64,000 bases of DNA from NCBI GenBank assembly GCA_039707465.1, contig CM077652.1, positions 40,114,118-40,178,117 on the forward strand, written 5' to 3'. Source of the stretch: Rhabdophis nuchalis. Its lineage: Eukaryota > Chordata > Lepidosauria > Squamata > Natricidae. Of this stretch, positions 10,017 through 24,197 are shown piece after piece (the first letter of the stretch is position 1; every line of letters begins with the position of its first letter). Both the position numbers and the translations under genes were made by a program. The notes under the pieces are model-generated. The model did no database searches and was not told where the DNA came from. It was given only the letters and a program-made list of their open reading frames with translations.

Positions 10017-13000
10017 AGAATTGACAAAAGAACTCAGTTTAGCCAGGAACTGCAAATTTGGATCCAGAGCTCAAATTCGAACGAGAAACACATATTGGAT
10101 GGTATCTGGAATGCTAAACCCGAAAAACAAGTCGATTGGTTGATCTGAGCTTTCCCTGAGAAGTTACAGCCAAGCGTATCTCAGAATTGACAAAAGAACT
10201 CAGTTTAGCCAGGAACTGCAAATTTGGATCCAGAGCTCAAATTCGAACGAGAAACACATATTGGATGGTATCTGGAATGCTAAACCCGAAAAACAAGTCG
10301 ATTGGTTGATCTGAGCTTTCCCTGAGAAGTTACAGCCAAGCGTATCTCAGTATTGAGGAAAGAACTCAATTTAGCCAGGAACTGCAAATTTGGATCGAGA
10401 GCTCAAATTCGAACGAGAAACACAAATTGGATGGTATCTGGGATGTAGAAGCTGGAAAACAAGTCGATTGGTTGATCTGAGCTTTCCCTGAGAAGTTACA
10501 GCCAAGCGTATCTCTGTATTGAGGAAAGAACTCAATTTAGCCAGGAACTGCAAATTTGGATCGAGAGCTCAAATTCGAACGAGAAACACAAATTGGATGG
10601 TATCTGGGATGTAGAAGCTGAAAAACAAGTCGATTGGTAGATCTGAGCTTTCCCTGAGAAGTTACAGCCAAGTGTATATCAGAATTGACAAAAGAACTCA
10701 GTTTAGCCAGGAACTGCAAATTTGGATGCAGAGCTCAAATTCGAACGAGAAACACATATTGGATGGTATCTGGGATGCAGAAGCCGAAAAACAAGAGGAT
10801 TGGTTGATCTGAGCTTTCCCTGAGAAGTTACAGCCAAGCGTATATCACAATTGACAAAAGAACTCAGTTTAGCCAGGAACTGCAAATTTGGATCCAGAGC
10901 TCAAATTCGAACGAGAAACACATATTGGATGGTATCTGGAATGCTAAACCCGAAAAACAAGTCGATTGGTTGATCTGAGCTTTCCCTGAGAAGTTACAGC
11001 CAAGCGTATCTCAGTATTGAGGAAAGGACTCAATTTAGCCAGGAACTGCAAATTTGGATCGAGAGCTCAAATTCGAACGAGAAACACAAATTGGATGGTA
11101 TCTGGGATGTAGAAGCTGGAAAACAAGTCGATTGGTTGATCTGAGCTTTCCCTGAGAAGTTACAGCCAAGCGTATCTCAGTATTGAGGAAAGAACTCAAT
11201 TTAGCCAGGAACTGCAAATTTGGATTGAGAGCTCAAATTCGAACGAGAAACACAAATTGAATGCTATCTGGGATGTAGAAGCTGAAAAACAAGTCGATTG
11301 GTAGATCTGAGCTTTCCCTGAGAAGTTACAGCCAAGTGTATCCAGAATTGACAAAAGAACTCAGTTTAGCCAGGAACTGCAAATTTGGATGCAGAGCTCA
11401 AATTAGAACGAGAAACACAAATTGGATGCTATCTGGGATGCTAAACCCGAAAGACAAGTCGATTGGTTGATCTGAGCTTTCCCTGAGAAGTTACAGCCAA
11501 GTGTGTATCAGAATTGACAAAAGAACTCAGTTTAGCCAGGAACTGCAAATTTGGATCCAGAGCTCAAATTCGAACGAGAAACACATATTGGATGGTATCT
11601 GGAATGCTAAACCCGAAAAACAAGTCCATTGGTTGATCTGAGCTTTCCCTGAGAAGTTACAGCCAAGCGTATATCAGTATTGAGGAAAGAACTCAGTTTA
11701 GCCAGGAACTGCAAATTTGGATGCAGAGCTCAAATTAGAACGAGAAACACAAATTGGATGCTATCTGGGATGTAGAAGCTGAAAAACAAGTCGATTGGTT
11801 GATCTGAGCTTTCCCTGAGAAGTTACAGCCAAGCGTATATCAGAATTGACAAAAGAACTCAGTTTAGCCAGGAACTGCAAATTTGGATCCAGAGCTCAAA
11901 TTCGAACGAGAAACACATATTCGATGGTATCTGGGATGCAGAAGCCGAAAAACAAGAGGATTGGTTGATCTGAGCTTTCCCTGAGAAGTTACAGCCAAGC
12001 GTATATCAGAATTGACAAAAGAACTCAGTTTAGCCAGGAACTGCAAATTTGGATCCAGAGCAAAAATTCGAACGAGAAACACATATTGGATGGTATCTGG
12101 GATGCAGAAGCCGAAAAACAAGAGGATTGGTTGATCTGAGCTTTCCCTGAGAAGTTACAGCCAAGCGTATATCAGAATTGACAAAAGAACTCAGTTTAGC
12201 CAGGAACTGCAAATTTGGATGCAGAGCTCAAATTCGAATGAGAAACACAAATTGGATGCTATCTGGGATGTAGAAGCTGAAAAACAAGTCGATTGGTAGA
12301 TCTGAGCTTTCCCTGAGAAGTTACAGCCAAGTGTATATCAGAATTGACAAAAGAACTCAGTTTAGCCAGGAACTGCAAATTTGGATGCAGAGCTCAAATT
12401 CGAACGAGAAACACATATTGGATGGTATCTGGGATGTAGAAGCCGAAAAACAAGAGGATTGGTTGATCTGAGCTTTCCCTGAGAAGTTACAGCCAAGCGT
12501 ATCTCTGTATTGAGGAAAGAACTCAATTTAGCCAGGAACTGCAAATTTGGATCGAGAGCTCAAATTCGAACGAGAAACACAAATTGGATGGTATCTGGGA
12601 TGTAGAAGCTGAAAAACAAGTCGATTGGTAGATCTGAGCTTTCCCTGAGAAGTTACAGCCAAGTGTATATCAGAATTGACAAAAGAACTCAGTTTAGCCA
12701 GGAACTGCAAATTTGGATGCAGAGCTCAAATTAGAACGAGAAACACAAATTGGATGCTATCTGGAATGCTAAACCCGAAAAACAAGTCGATTGGTTGATC
12801 TGAGCTTTCCCTGAGAAGTTACAGCCAAGCGTATATCAGAATTGACAAAAGAACTCAGTTTAGCCAGGAACTGCAAATTTGGATGCAGAGCTCAAATTCG
12901 AACGAGAAATCCATATTGGATGCTATCTGGAATGCTAAACCCGAAAAACAAGTCGATCGGTTGATCTGAGCTTTCCCTGAGAAGTTACAGCCAAGCGTAT

Positions 13001-14712
13001 CTCAGTATTGAGGAAAGAACTCAATTTAGCCAGGAACTGCAAATTTGGATCGAGAGCTCAAATTCGAACGAGAAACACAAATTGGATGGTAACTGGGATG
13101 TAGAAGCTGGAAAACAAGTCGATTGGTTGATCTGAGCTTTCCCTGAGAAGTTACAGCCAAGTGTATATCAGAATTGCGGAAAGAATTCAATTTAGCCAAG
13201 AACTGTAAATTTGGATCCAGAGTTCAAATTCGAACGAGAAACACAAATTGGATGGTATCTGGAATGCTAAACCCGAAAAACAAGTCCATTGGTTGATCTG
13301 AGCTTTCCTTGAGAAGTTACAGCCAAGCGTATCTCAGTATTGAGGAAAGAACTCAGTTTAGCCAGGAACTGCAAATTTGGATGCAGAGCTCAAATTAGAA
13401 CGAGAAACACATATTGGATGCTATTTGGAATGCTAAACCCGAAAAACAAGTCGATTGGTTGATCTGAGCTTTCCCTGAGAAGTTACAGCCAAGCGTATAT
13501 CAGAATTGACAAAAGAACTCAGTTTAGCCAGGAACTGCAAATTTGGATCCAGAGCTCAAATTCGAACGAGAAACACATATTGGATGGTATCTGGAATGCT
13601 AAACCCGAAAAACAAGTCGATTGGTTGATCTGAGCTTTCCCTGAGAAGTTACAGCCAAGCGTATCTCAGTATTGAGGAAAGAACTCAATTTAGCCAGGAA
13701 CTGCAAATTTGGATCGAGAGCTCAAATTCGAACGAGAAACACAAATTGGATGGTATCTGGGATGTAGAAGCTGGAAAACAAGTCGATTGGTTGATCTGAG
13801 CTTTCCCTGAGAAGTTACAGCCAAGCGTATCTCTGTATTGAGGAAAGAACTCAATTTAGCCAGGAACTGCAAATTTGGATCGAGAGCTCAAATTCGAACG
13901 AGAAACACAAATTGGATGCTATCTGGGATGTAGAAGCTGAAAAACAAGTCGATTGGTAGATCTGAGCTTTCCCTGAGAAGTTACAGCCAAGCGTATATCA
14001 GAATTGACAAAAGAACTCAGTTTAGCCAGGAACTGCAAATTTGGATGCAGAGCTCAAATTCGAATGAGAAACACAAATTGGATGCTATCTGGAATGCTAA
14101 ACCCGAAAAACAAGTCGATTGGTTGATCTGAGCTTTCCCTGAGAAGTTACAGCCAAGCGTATATCAGAATTGACAAAAGAACTCAGTTTAGCCAGGAACT
14201 GCAAATTTGGATCCAGAGCTCAAATTCGAACGAGAAACCCATATTGGATGCTATCTGGAATGCTAAACCCGAAAAACAAGTCGATCGGTTGATCTGAGCT
14301 TTCCCTGAGAAGTTACAGCCAAGCGTATCTCAGTATTGAGGAAAGAACTCAATTTAGCCAGGAACTGCAAATTTGGATCGAGAGCTCAAATTCGAACGAG
14401 AAACACAAATTGGATGGTATCTGGGATGTAGAAGCTGAAAAACAAGTCGATTGGTTGATCTGAGCTTTCCCTGAGAAGTTACAGCCAAGTGTATATCAGA
14501 ATTGAGGAAAGAATTCAATTTAGCCAAGAACTGTAAATTTGGATCCAGAGTTCAAATTCGAACGAGAAACACAAATTGGATGCTATCTGGAATGCTAAAC
14601 CCGAAAAACAAGTCGATTGGTTGATCTGAGCTTTCCCTGAGAAGTTACAGCCAAGTGTATATCAGAATTGACAAAAGAACTCAGTTTAGCCAGGAACTGC
14701 AAATTTGGATCC

Positions 14713-17700
14713 AGAGCTCAAATTCGAACGAGAAACACATATTGGATGGTATCTGGGATGCAGAAGCCGAAAAACAAGTGGATTGGTTGATCTGAGCTTT
14801 CCCTGAGAAGTTACAGCCAAGCGTATATCAGAATTGACAAAAGAACTCAGTTTAGCCAGGAACTGCAAATTTGGATCCAGAGCTCAAATTCGAACGAGAA
14901 ACACATGTTGGATGGTATCTGGAATGCTAAACCCGAAAAACAAGTCCATTGGTTGATCTGAGCTTTCCCTGAGAAGTTACAGCCAAGCGTATCTCAGTAT
15001 TGAGGAAAGAACTCAGTTTAGCCAGGAACTGCAAATTTGGATGCAGAGCTCAAATTAGAACGAGAAACACATATTGGATGCTATTTGGAATGCTAAACCC
15101 GAAAAACAAGTCGATTGGTTGATCTGAGCTTTCCCTGAGAAGTTACAGCCAAGCGTATCTCTGTATTGAGGAAAGAACTCAATTTAGCCAGGAACTGCAA
15201 ATTTGGATCGAGAGCTCAAATTCGAACGAGAAACACAAATTGGATGGTATCTGGGATGTAGAAGCTGGAAAACAAGTCGATTGGTTGATCTGAGCTTTCC
15301 CTGAGAAGTTACAGCCAAGCGTATCTCTGTATTGAGGAAAGAACTCAATTTAGCCAGGAACTGCAAATTTGGATCGAGAACTCAAATTCGAACGAGAAAC
15401 ACAAATTGGATGGTATCTGGGATGTAGAAGCTGAAAACAAGTCGATTGGTTGATCTGAGCTTTCCCTGAGAAGTTACAGCCAAGTGTATATCAGAATTGA
15501 GGAAAGAATTCAATTTAGCCAGGAACTGCAAATTTGGATGCAGAGCTCAAATTAGAACGAGAAACACAAATTGGATGCTATCTGGGATGTAGAAGCTGAA
15601 AAACAAGTCGATTGGTAGATCTGAGCTTTCCCTGAGAAGTTACAGCCAAGTGTATATCAGAATTGACAAAAGAACTCAGTTTAGCCAGGAACTGCAAATT
15701 TGGATGCAGAGCTCAAATTAGAACGAGAAACACAAATTGGATGCTATCTGGTATGTAGAAGCTGAAAAACAAGTCGATTGGTAGATCTGAGCTTTCCCTG
15801 AGAAGTTACAGCCAAGCGTATATCAGAATTGACAAAAGAACTCAGTTTAGCCAGGAACTGCAAATTTGGATGCAGAGCTCAAATTAGAATGAGAAACACA
15901 AATTGGATGCTATCTAGGATGTAGAAGCTGAAAAACAAGTCGATTGGTAGATCTGAGCTTTCCCTGAGAAGTTACAGCCAAGCGTATATCAGAATTGACA
16001 AAAGAACTCAGTTTAGCCAGGAACTGCAAATTTGGATGCAGAGCTCAAATTCGAATGAGAAACACAAATTGGATGCTATCTGGAATGCTAAACCCGAAAA
16101 ACAAGTCGATTGGTTGATCTGAGCTTTCCCTGAGAAGTTACAGCCAAGTGTATATCAGAATTGACAAAAGAACTCAGTTTAGCCAGGAACTGCAAATTTG
16201 GATCCAGAGCTCAAATTCGAACGAGAAACACAAATTGGATGGTATCTGGGATGTAGAAGCTGGAAAACAAGTCGATTGGTTGATCTGAGCTTTCCCTGAG
16301 AAGTTACAGCCAAGCGTATCTCTGTATTGAGGAAAGAACTCAATTTAGCCAGGAACTGCAAATTTGGATCGAGAGCTCAAATTCGAACGAGAAACACAAA
16401 TTGGATGGTATCTGGGATGTAGAAGCTGAAAAACAAGTCGATTGGTAGATCTGAGCTTTCCCTGAGAAGTTACAGCCAAGTGTATATCAGAATTGACAAA
16501 AGAACTCAGTTTAGCCAGGAACTGCAAATTTGGATGCAGAGCTCAAATTAGAACGAGAAACACAAATTGGATGCTATCTGGGATGTAGAAGCTGAAAAAC
16601 AAGTCGATTGGTAGATCTGAGCTTTCCCTGAGAAGTTACAGCCAAGCGTATATCAGAATTGACAAAAGAACTCAGTTTAGCCAGGAACTGCAAATTTGGA
16701 TGCAGAGCTCAAATTCGAATGAGAAACACAAATTGGATGCTATCTGGAATGCTAAACCCGAAAAACAAGTCGATTGGTTGATCTGAGCTTTCCCTGAGAA
16801 GTTACAGCCAAGCGTATATCAGAATTGACAAAAGAACTCAGTTTAGCCAGGAACTGCAAATTTGGATCCAGAGCTCAAATTCGAACGAGAAACCCATATT
16901 GGATGCTATCTGGAATGCTAAACCCGAAAAACAAGTCGATCGGTTGATCTGAGCTTTCCCTGAGAAGTTACAGCCAAGCGTATCTCAGTATTGAGGAAAG
17001 AACTCAATTTAGCCAGGAACTGCAAATTTGGATCGAGAGCTCAAATTCGAACGAGAAACACAAATTGGATGGTATCTGGGATGTAGAAGCTGAAAAACAA
17101 GTCGATTGGTTGATCTGAGCTTTCCCTGAGAAGTTACAGCCAAGTGTATATCAGAATTGAGGAAAGAATTCAATTTAGCCAAGAACTGTAAATTTGGATC
17201 CAGAGTTCAAATTCGAACGAGAAACACAAATTGGATGCTATCTGGAATGCTAAACCCGAAAAACAAGTCGATTGGTTGATCTGAGCTTTCCCTGAGAAGT
17301 TACAGCCAAGTGTATATCAGAATTGACAAAAGAACTCAGTTTAGCCAGGAACTGCAAATTTGGATCCAGAGCTCAAATTCGAACGAGAAACACATATTGG
17401 ATGGTATCTGGGATGCAGAAGCCGAAAAACAAGTGGATTGGTTGATCTGAGCTTTCCCTGAGAAGTTACAGCCAAGTATATATCAGAATTGAGGAAAGAA
17501 TTCAATTTAGCCAAGAACTGTAAATTTGGATCCAGAGTTCAAATTCGAACGAGAAACACAAATTGGATGCTATCTGGAATGCTAAACCCGAAAAACAAGT
17601 CGATTGGTTGATCTGAGCTTTCCCTGAGAAGTTACAGCCAAGTGTATATCAGAATTGACAAAAGAACTCAGTTTAGCCAGGAACTGCAAATTTGGATCCA

Positions 17701-20700
17701 GAGCTCAAATTCGAACGAGAAACACATATTGGATGGTATCTGGGATGCAGAAGCCGAAAAACAAGTGGATTGGTTGATCTGAGCTTTCCCTGAGAAGTTA
17801 CAGCCAAGCGTATATCAGAATTGACAAAAGAACTCAGTTTAGCCAGGAACTGCAAATTTGGATCCAGAGCTCAAATTCGAACGAGAAACACATGTTGGAT
17901 GGTATCTGGAATGCTAAACCCGAAAAACAAGTCCATTGGTTGATCTGAGCTTTCCCTGAGAAGTTACAGCCAAGCGTATCTCAGTATTGAGGAAAGAACT
18001 CAGTTTAGCCAGGAACTGCAAATTTGGATGCAGAGCTCAAATTAGAACGAGAAACACATATTGGATGCTATTTGGAATGCTAAACCCGAAAAACAAGTCG
18101 ATTGGTTGATCTGAGCTTTCCCTGAGAAGTTACAGCCAAGCATATCTCTGTATTGAGGAAAGAACTCAATTTAGCCAGGAACTGCAAATTTGGATCGAGA
18201 GCTCAAATTCGAACGAGAAACACAAATTGGATGGTATCTGGGATGTAGAAGCTGGAAAACAAGTCGATTGGTTGATCTGAGCTTTCCCTGAGAAGTTACA
18301 GCCAAGCGTATCTCTGTATTGAGGAAAGAACTCAATTTAGCCAGGAACTGCAAATTTGGATCGAGAGCTCAAATTCGAACGAGAAACACAAATTGGATGG
18401 TATCTGGGATGTAGAAGCTGGAAAACAAGTCGATTGGTTGATCTGAGCTTTCCCTGAGAAGTTACAGCCAAGTGTATATCAGAATTGAGGAAAGAATTCA
18501 ATTTAGCCAGGAACTGCAAATTTGGATGCAGAGCTCAAATTAGAACGAGAAACACAAATTGGATGCTATCTGGGATGTAGAAGCTGAAAAACAAGTCGAT
18601 TGGTAGATCTGAGCTTTCCCTGAGAAGTTACAGCCAAGCGTATATCAGAATTGACAAAAGAACTCAGTTTAGCCAGGAACTGCAAATTTGGATGCAGAGT
18701 TCAAATTCGAATGAGAAACACAAATTGGATGCTATCTGGAATGCTAAACCCGAAAAACAAGTCGATTGGTTGATCTGAGCTTTCCCTGAGAAGTTACAGC
18801 CAAGCGTATATCAGAATTGACAAAAGAACTCAGTTTAGCCAGGAACTGCAAATTTGGATCCAGAGCTCAAATTCGAACGAGAAACACATATTGGATGGTA
18901 TCTGGAATGCTAAACCCGAAAAACAAGTCGATTGGTTGATCTGAGCTTTCCCTGAGAAGTTACAGCCAAGCGTATCTCAGTATTGAGGAAAGAACTCAAT
19001 TTAGCCAGGAACTGCAAATTTGGATCGAGAGCTCAAATTCGAACGAGAAACACAAATTGGATGGTATCTGGGATGTAGAAGCTGGAAAACAAGTTGATTG
19101 GTTGATCTGAGCTTTCCCTGAGAAGTTACAGCCAAGCGTATCTCTGTATTGAGGAAAGAACTCAATTTAGCCAGGAACTGCAAATTTGGATCGAGAGCTC
19201 AAATTCGAACGAGAAACACATATTGGATGGTATCTGGGATGCAGAAGCCGAAAAACAAGTGGATTGGTTGATCTGAGCTTTCCCTGAGAAGTTACAGCCA
19301 AGCGTATATCAGAATTGACAAAAGAACTCAGTTTAGCCAGGAACTGCAAATTTGGATCCAGAGCTCAAATTCGAACGAGAAACACATGTTGGATGGTATC
19401 TGGAATGCTAAACCCGAAAAACAAGTCCATTGGTTGATCTGAGCTTTCCCTGAGAAGTTACAGCCAAGCGTATCTCAGTATTGAGGAAAGAACTCAGTTT
19501 AGCCAGGAACTGCAAATTTGGATGCAGAGCTCAAATTAGAACGAGAAACACATATTGGATGCTATTTGGAATGCTAAACCCGAAAAACAAGTCGATTGGT
19601 TGATCTGAGCTTTCCCTGAGAAGTTACAGCCAAGCGTATCTCTGTATTGAGGAAAGAACTCAATTTAGCCAGGAACTGCAAATTTGGATCGAGAGCTCAA
19701 ATTCGAACGAGAAACACAAATTGGATGGTATCTGGGATGTAGAAGCTGGAAAACAAGTCGATTGGTTGATCTGAGCTTTCCCTGAGAAGTTACAGCCAAG
19801 CGTATCTCTGTATTGAGGAAAGAACTCAATTTAGCCAGGAACTGCAAATTTGGATCGAGAACTCAAATTCGAACGAGAAACACAAATTGGATGGTATCTG
19901 GGATGTAGAAGCTGAAAACAAGTCGATTGGTTGATCTGAGCTTTCCCTGAGAAGTTACAGCCAAGTGTATATCAGAATTGAGGAAAGAATTCAATTTAGC
20001 CAGGAACTGCAAATTTGGATGCAGAGCTCAAATTAGAACGAGAAACACAAATTGGATGCTATCTGGGATGTAGAAGCTGAAAAACAAGTCGATTGGTAGA
20101 TCTGAGCTTTCCCTGAGAAGTTACAGCCAAGTGTATATCAGAATTGACAAAAGAACTCAGTTTAGCCAGGAACTGCAAATTTGGATGCAGAGCTCAAATT
20201 AGAACGAGAAACACAAATTGGATGCTATCTGGTATGTAGAAGCTGAAAAACAAGTCGATTGGTAGATCTGAGCTTTCCCTGAGAAGTTACAGCCAAGCGT
20301 ATATCAGAATTGACAAAAGAACTCAGTTTAGCCAGGAACTGCAAATTTGGATGCAGAGCTCAAATTCGAATGAGAAACACAAATTGGATGCTATCTGGGA
20401 TGTAGAAGCTGAAAAACAAGTCGATTGGTAGATCTGAGCTTTCCCTGAGAAGTTACAGCCAAGCGTATATCAGAATTGACAAAAGAACTCAGTTTAGCCA
20501 GGAACTGCAAATTTGGATGCAGAGCTCAAATTCGAATGAGAAAGACAAATTGGATGCTATCTGGAATGCTAAACCCGAAAAACAAGTCGATTGGTTGATC
20601 TGAGCTTTCCCTGAGAAGTTACAGCCAAGTGTATATCAGAATTGACAAAAGAACTCAGTTTAGCCAGGAACTGCAAATTTGGATCCAGAGCTCAAATTCG

Positions 20701-23700
20701 AACGAGAAACACAAATTGGATGGTATCTGGGATGTAGAAGCTGGAAAACAAGTCGATTGGTTGATCTGAGCTTTCCCTGAGAAGTTACAGCCAAGCGTAT
20801 CTCTGTATTGAGGAAAGAACTCAATTTAGCCAGGAACTGCAAATTTGGATCGAGAGCTCAAATTCGAACGAGAAACACAAATTGGATGGTATCTGGGATG
20901 TAGAAGCTGAAAAACAAGTCGATTGGTAGATCTGAGCTTTCCCTGAGAAGTTACAGCCAAGTGTATATCAGAATTGACAAAAGAACTCAGTTTAGCCAGG
21001 AACTGCAAATTTGGATGCAGAGCTCAAATTAGAACGAGAAACACAAATTGGATGCTATCTGGGATGTAGAAGCTGAAAAACAAGTCGATTGGTAGATCTG
21101 AGCTTTCCCTGAGAAGTTACAGCCAAGCGTATATCAGAATTGACAAAAGAACTCAGTTTAGCCAGGAACTGCAAATTTGGATGCAGAGCTCAAATTCGAA
21201 TGAGAAACACAAATTGGATGCTATCTGGAATGCTAAACCCGAAAAACAAGTCGATTGGTTGATCTGAGCTTTCCCTGAGAAGTTACAGCCAAGCGTATAT
21301 CAGAATTGACAAAAGAACTCAGTTTAGCCAGGAACTGCAAATTTGGATCCAGAGCTCAAATTCGAACGAGAAACCCATATTGGATGCTATCTGGAATGCT
21401 AAACCCGAAAAACAAGTCGATCGGTTGATCTGAGCTTTCCCTGAGAAGTTACAGCCAAGCGTATCTCAGTATTGAGGAAAGAACTCAATTTAGCCAGGAA
21501 CTGCAAATTTGGATCGAGAGCTCAAATTCGAACGAGAAACACAAATTGGATGGTATCTGGGATGTAGAAGCTGAAAAACAAGTCGATTGGTTGATCTGAG
21601 CTTTCCCTGAGAAGTTACAGCCAAGTGTATATCAGAATTGAGGAAAGAATTCAATTTAGCCAAGAACTGTAAATTTGGATCCAGAGCTCAAATTCGAACG
21701 AGAAACACATATTGGATGGTATCTGGAATGCTAAACCCGAAAAACAAGTCCATTGGTTGATCTGAGCTTTCCCTGAGAAGTTACAGCCAAGCGTATCTCA
21801 GTATTGAGGAAAGAACTCAGTTTAGCCAGGAACTGCAAATTTGGATGCAGAGCTCAAATTAGAACGAGAAACACAAATTGGATGCTATCTGGAATGCTAA
21901 ACCCGAAAAACAAGTCGATTGGTTGATCTGAGCTTTCCCTGAGAAGTTACAGCCAAGCGTATATCAGAATTGACAAAAGAACTCAGTTTAGCCAGGAACT
22001 GCAAATTTGGATCCAGAGCTCAAATTCGAACGAGAAACCCATATTGGATGCTATCTGGAATGCTAAACCCGAAAAACAAGTCGATCGGTTGATCTGAGTT
22101 TTCCCTGAGAAGTTACAGCCAAGCGTATCTCAGTATTGAGGAAAGAACTCAATTTAGCCAGGAACTGCAAATTTGGATCGAGAGCTCAAATTCGAACGAG
22201 AAACACAAATTGGATGGTATCTGGGATGTAGAAGCTGGAAAACAAGTCGATTGGTTGATCTGAGCTTTCCCTGAGAAGTTACAGCCAAGTGTATATCAGA
22301 ATTGAGGAAAGAATTCAATTTAGCCAAGAACTGTAAATTTGGATCCAGAGTTCAAATTCGAACGAGAAACACAAATTGGATGCTATCTGGAATGCTAAAC
22401 CCGAAAAACAAGTCGATTGGTTGATCTGAGCTTTCCCTGAGAAGTTACAGCCAAGCGTATATCAGAATTGACAAAAGAACTCAATTTAGCCAGGAACTGC
22501 AAATTTGGATCGAGAGCTCAAATTCAAAGGAGAAACACAAATTGGATGGTATCTGGGATGTAGAAGCTGAAAAACAAGTCGATTGGTTGATCTGAGCTTT
22601 CCCTGAGAAGTTACAGCCAAGTGTATATCAGAATTGAGGAAAGAATTCAATTTAGCCAAGAACTGTAAATTTGGATCCAGAGTTCAAATTCGAACGAGAA
22701 ACACATATTGGATGGTATCTGGGATGCAGAAGCCGAAAAACAAGTGGATTGGTTGATCTGAGCTTTCCCTGAGAAGTTACAGCCAAGCGTATATCAGAAT
22801 TGACAAAAGAACTCAGTTTAGCCAGGAACTGCAAATTTGGATCCAGAGCTCAAATTCGAACGAGAAACACATGTTGGATGGTATCTGGAATGCTAAACCC
22901 GAAAAACAAGTCCATTGGTTGATCTGAGCTTTCCCTGAGAAGTTACAGCCAAGCGTATCTCAGTATTGAGGAAAGAACTCAGTTTAGCCAGGAACTGCAA
23001 ATTTGGATGCAGAGCTCAAATTAGAACGAGAAACACATATTGGATGCTATTTGGAATGCTAAACCCGAAAAACAAGTCGATTGGTTGATCTGAGCTTTCC
23101 CTGAGAAGTTACAGCCAAGCATATCTCTGTATTGAGGAAAGAACTCAATTTAGCCAGGAACTGCAAATTTGGATCGAGAGCTCAAATTCGAACGAGAAAC
23201 ACAAATTGGATGGTATCTGGGATGTAGAAGCTGGAAAACAAGTCGATTGGTTGATCTGAGCTTTCCCTGAGAAGTTACAGCCAAGCGTATCTCTGTATTG
23301 AGGAAAGAACTCAATTTAGCCAGGAACTGCAAATTTGGATCGAGAGCTCAAATTCGAACGAGAAACACAAATTGGATGGTATCTGGGATGTAGAAGCTGG
23401 AAAACAAGTCGATTGGTTGATCTGAGCTTTCCCTGAGAAGTTACAGCCAAGTGTATATCAGAATTGAGGAAAGAATTCAATTTAGCCAGGAACTGCAAAT
23501 TTGGATGCAGAGCTCAAATTAGAACGAGAAACACAAATTGGATGCTATCTGGGATGTAGAAGCTGAAAAACAAGTCGATTGGTAGATCTGAGCTTTCCCT
23601 GAGAAGTTACAGCCAAGCGTATATCAGAATTGACAAAAGAACTCAGTTTAGCCAGGAACTGCAAATTTGGATGCAGAGTTCAAATTCGAATGAGAAACAC

Positions 23701-24197
23701 AAATTGGATGCTATCTGGAATGCTAAACCCGAAAAACAAGTCGATTGGTTGATCTGAGCTTTCCCTGAGAAGTTACAGCCAAGCGTATATCAGAATTGAC
23801 AAAAGAACTCAGTTTAGCCAGGAACTGCAAATTTGGATCCAGAGCTCAAATTCGAACGAAAAACACATATTGGATGGTATCTGGAATGCTAAACCCGAAA
23901 AACAAGTCGATTGGTTGATCTGAGCTTTCCCTGAGAAGTTACAGCCAAGCGTATCTCAGTATTGAGGAAAGAACTCAATTTAGCCAGGAACTGCAAATTT
24001 GGATCGAGAGCTCAAATTCGAACGAGAAACACAAATTGGATGGTATCTGGGATGTAGAAGCTGGAAAACAAGTCGATTGGTTGATCTGAGCTTTCCCTGA
24101 GAAGTTACAGCCAAGCGTATCTCTGTATTGAGGAAAGAACTCAATTTAGCCAGGAACTGCAAATTTGGATCGAGAGCTCAAATTCGAACGAGAAACA
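14713..24197. repeat. Nested duplications of 27 and 30 monomers (4,481 and 4,979 bp)
   Basis: About 14,713-17,205 matches 19,194-21,686 at offset 4,481; both contain the rare 1-bp deletion gctgaaaacaag (near 15,434 and 19,915) and ggtatgtagaag. About 17,710-19,218 matches 22,689-24,197 at offset 4,979, sharing aagcatatctctg (near 18,140 and 23,119). The 4,481 spacing is 27 x 166 minus 1 and the 4,979 spacing 30 x 166 minus 1, both explained by that deletion. Confidence 0.8.

Larger units (their letters stand above)
1..10564. repeat. Large duplicated block, copy 1 (LINE-bearing, 10.6 kb)
   Basis: Window base 1 aligns with 51281 and base 10564 with 64000. Offset is 51,280 from 1 to about 6,780 and 53,436 from about 4,535 onward; the overlap is explained by an extra tandem duplication in copy 2. 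Rare private variants occur at matching places: tttggaccga (near 935 and 52215), tatcacaattg (1385, 52665), gaggaaaggactc (1560, 52840), tctcaatattg (7690, 61126) and the LINE itself. The block is cut by both window edges, so its true limits are unknown. Confidence 0.9.
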
